Assembly (NCBI GenBank): GCA_938029515.1 | Contig: CALJAQ010000084.1 | Coordinates: 1 to 5,788, forward strand | Reading direction: 5' to 3' | Source of the DNA: an uncultured Nitrososphaerales archaeon | GTDB taxonomy: Archaea; Thermoproteota; Nitrososphaeria; Nitrososphaerales; JAAOZN01 | Length of the DNA: 5,788 bases | Shown: positions 4,994-5,788 of the stretch, piece after piece | Layout: each line of letters starts with the position of its first letter | Position numbering within the stretch: the first letter of the stretch is position 1 | The notes under the pieces: model-generated | What the model was told of the DNA's origin: nothing | Database searches by the model: none | The model's input: only the letters and a program-made list of their open reading frames with translations | Made by a program: the position numbers and the translations under genes

Positions 4994-5678
4994 CTTTTCA
5001 GCTGGCTACAAACCTTTTAAAGTAGTCAAGAACATCTCATTGGAAGTTGGAAGGAAAGAAATAGTGAGTTTGGTAGGCCCTAATGGGGCTGGTAAAACTA
5101 CGATACTTAAAGGCATAGTGGGGGTAGCAGACGTATTCGGGGGAACAGTTTCTATTGACGGTGAAGATATTACGGCCAAGAAGCCGGAGAAAGTGGCGCA
5201 ACTTGGTTTAATTTTAGTCCCAGATGAGCGTAGACTATTTCCTAACATGAGTTGTGAAGAGAATCTGGAGTTAGGCGCCTATTTGGAAGAGGCTAGAAGA
5301 AGATACAGAGATTCTCTAGAAGTGGTTTACACACTTTTCCCAGTGCTTAAAGAGAAGCGGAGGCAGGTAGCAAAGACACTCAGCGGAGGTGAACAACAGA
5401 TGCTTGCTATAGCTAGGGGTATAATGGCTAGACCAAAGGTTCTTCTAGTAGATGAGCCTTCAACAGGCCTCTCACCTAAACTTGTCTCTTCTCTGCTTAA
5501 AGCAATGAATGCGTTAAGTGAGAGCGGCGTGTCAATACTCTTCGCTGAGCAGAATGCTTACGCCGCGTTAGAGTATTCTAATAGAGCCTACCTCCTAACC
5601 AGAGGTGAAATCACGTTGACAGGCTCATCGCATGATATTCTACTTTCAAAAAGCTTGATAAGCCAATATTTTGGGTGA
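4959..5678 (+). CDS. livF: ABC transporter ATP-binding protein, LivF type
   Basis: This is the second ATPase of the importer, 239 residues long. It has Walker A GPNGAGKTT (40-48), the LivF-type segment LVPDERRLFPNMSCEENL (86-103), a canonical signature LSGGEQQ (141-147), Walker B VLLVDEP (161-167), and AEQN (196-199), where Gln198 takes the place of the switch histidine. That Gln is normal for LivF. The start is ATG 4959, inside the end of livG; GTG 4965 is an alternative. The domain proper begins at TLKLSNFSAGY (7-17), so nothing essential hangs on the choice. No clear Shine-Dalgarno site precedes either start, which fits reinitiation by ribosomes finishing livG. The stop TGA lies within a GGGTGAG motif that probably serves as the ribosome-binding site of the next gene. 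Confidence 0.92.
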   Translation: MWVRSNTLKLSNFSAGYKPFKVVKNISLEVGRKEIVSLVGPNGAGKTTILKGIVGVADVFGGTVSIDGEDITAKKPEKVAQLGLILVPDERRLFPNMSCEENLELGAYLEEARRRYRDSLEVVYTLFPVLKEKRRQVAKTLSGGEQQMLAIARGIMARPKVLLVDEPSTGLSPKLVSSLLKAMNALSESGVSILFAEQNAYAALEYSNRAYLLTRGEITLTGSSHDILLSKSLISQYFG

Positions 5679-5685
5679 GTGGCAT

Positions 5686-5788
5686 ATGTCAACTATGTTG
5701 GCTGAGTATCTGCTTTTCGGCGCGTCTATCAGCGCAACTTGGATACTTATAGCTTCTGGCTTCACTCTGCTTTACGGGGTTACTAAGA
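5686..5788 (+). CDS. livH: ABC transporter permease, LivH type, 5' part
   Basis: The first 34 codons of a membrane permease run off the right edge. The N-terminus (MSTMLAEYLLFGASISAT, then WILIASGFTLLYGVTK) matches the first transmembrane region of LivH-family permeases, whose usual pattern is GxxxGxxYALxAxGLTLxxGVTR. GGGTGAG at 5673-5679 overlaps the livF stop and lies about 7 nt before the ATG at 5686; ATG 5695 (M4) is less likely. In this transporter class LivH pairs with LivM to form the channel, so livM is expected just beyond the window. Confidence 0.82.
   Translation, partial: MSTMLAEYLLFGASISATWILIASGFTLLYGVTK

Noticed and set aside
5006..5248. Open frame of 80 codons on the minus strand
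   Set aside because: It is antisense to livF, and includes the same VLPAPLGPT-like reverse reading of a Walker A region.

Overview
The window looks archaeal and probably comes from a thermophile-related lineage. The evidence is TATA-box (box A) promoters about 25 nt from starts, a near-leaderless TTG start, heavy use of AGA/AGG and ATA codons, an F420-type luciferase-like oxidoreductase, and remnants of a HEPN/MNT toxin-antitoxin pair. No marker gene fixes the phylum. A branch such as Bathyarchaeia or a Thaumarchaeota relative is only a guess.

The layout has three blocks. (1) Bases 1-358 (+) hold the 3' end of an EcfT/CbiQ-type transmembrane subunit of an energy-coupling-factor vitamin or metal transporter, followed by about 90 bp with nothing recognisable. 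(2) Bases 450-1780 are a small accessory patch. On the minus strand, in transcription order, come a two-TM hypothetical protein, the C-terminal remnant of an MntA-like nucleotidyltransferase antitoxin, a frameshifted HepT-like HEPN toxin, and the N-terminal stub of a serine recombinase. All but the first show frameshifts or truncation. On the plus strand a ribbon-helix-helix (CcdA-like) antitoxin ORF reads straight through the antisense strand of a tRNA-Ser(GCU) gene that encodes its own CCA. A decaying toxin-antitoxin/recombinase island beside a tRNA gene fits a relic integrative element, but no attachment-site repeat is visible.

(3) Bases 1932-5788 (+) are a compact, healthy operon. It encodes a luciferase-like (LLM class) oxidoreductase, a Tat-exported periplasmic-type binding protein of the branched-chain amino acid/amide family, the two ATPases LivG and LivF (overlapping by 35 nt), and the start of a LivH-type permease that runs off the end. 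The genes are 20, 33, -35 and 7 nt apart, and Shine-Dalgarno-like sites precede the binding protein, LivG and LivH genes. The likely logic is import of a small organic solute and its oxidation or reduction by the LLM enzyme; the solute cannot be read from sequence. I found no CRISPR array, intact insertion sequence or riboswitch. The most informative observations are the mutational record in the mntA-hepT remnant, the antitoxin-tRNA antisense overlap, and the asymmetric ATPase motifs of LivG and LivF.
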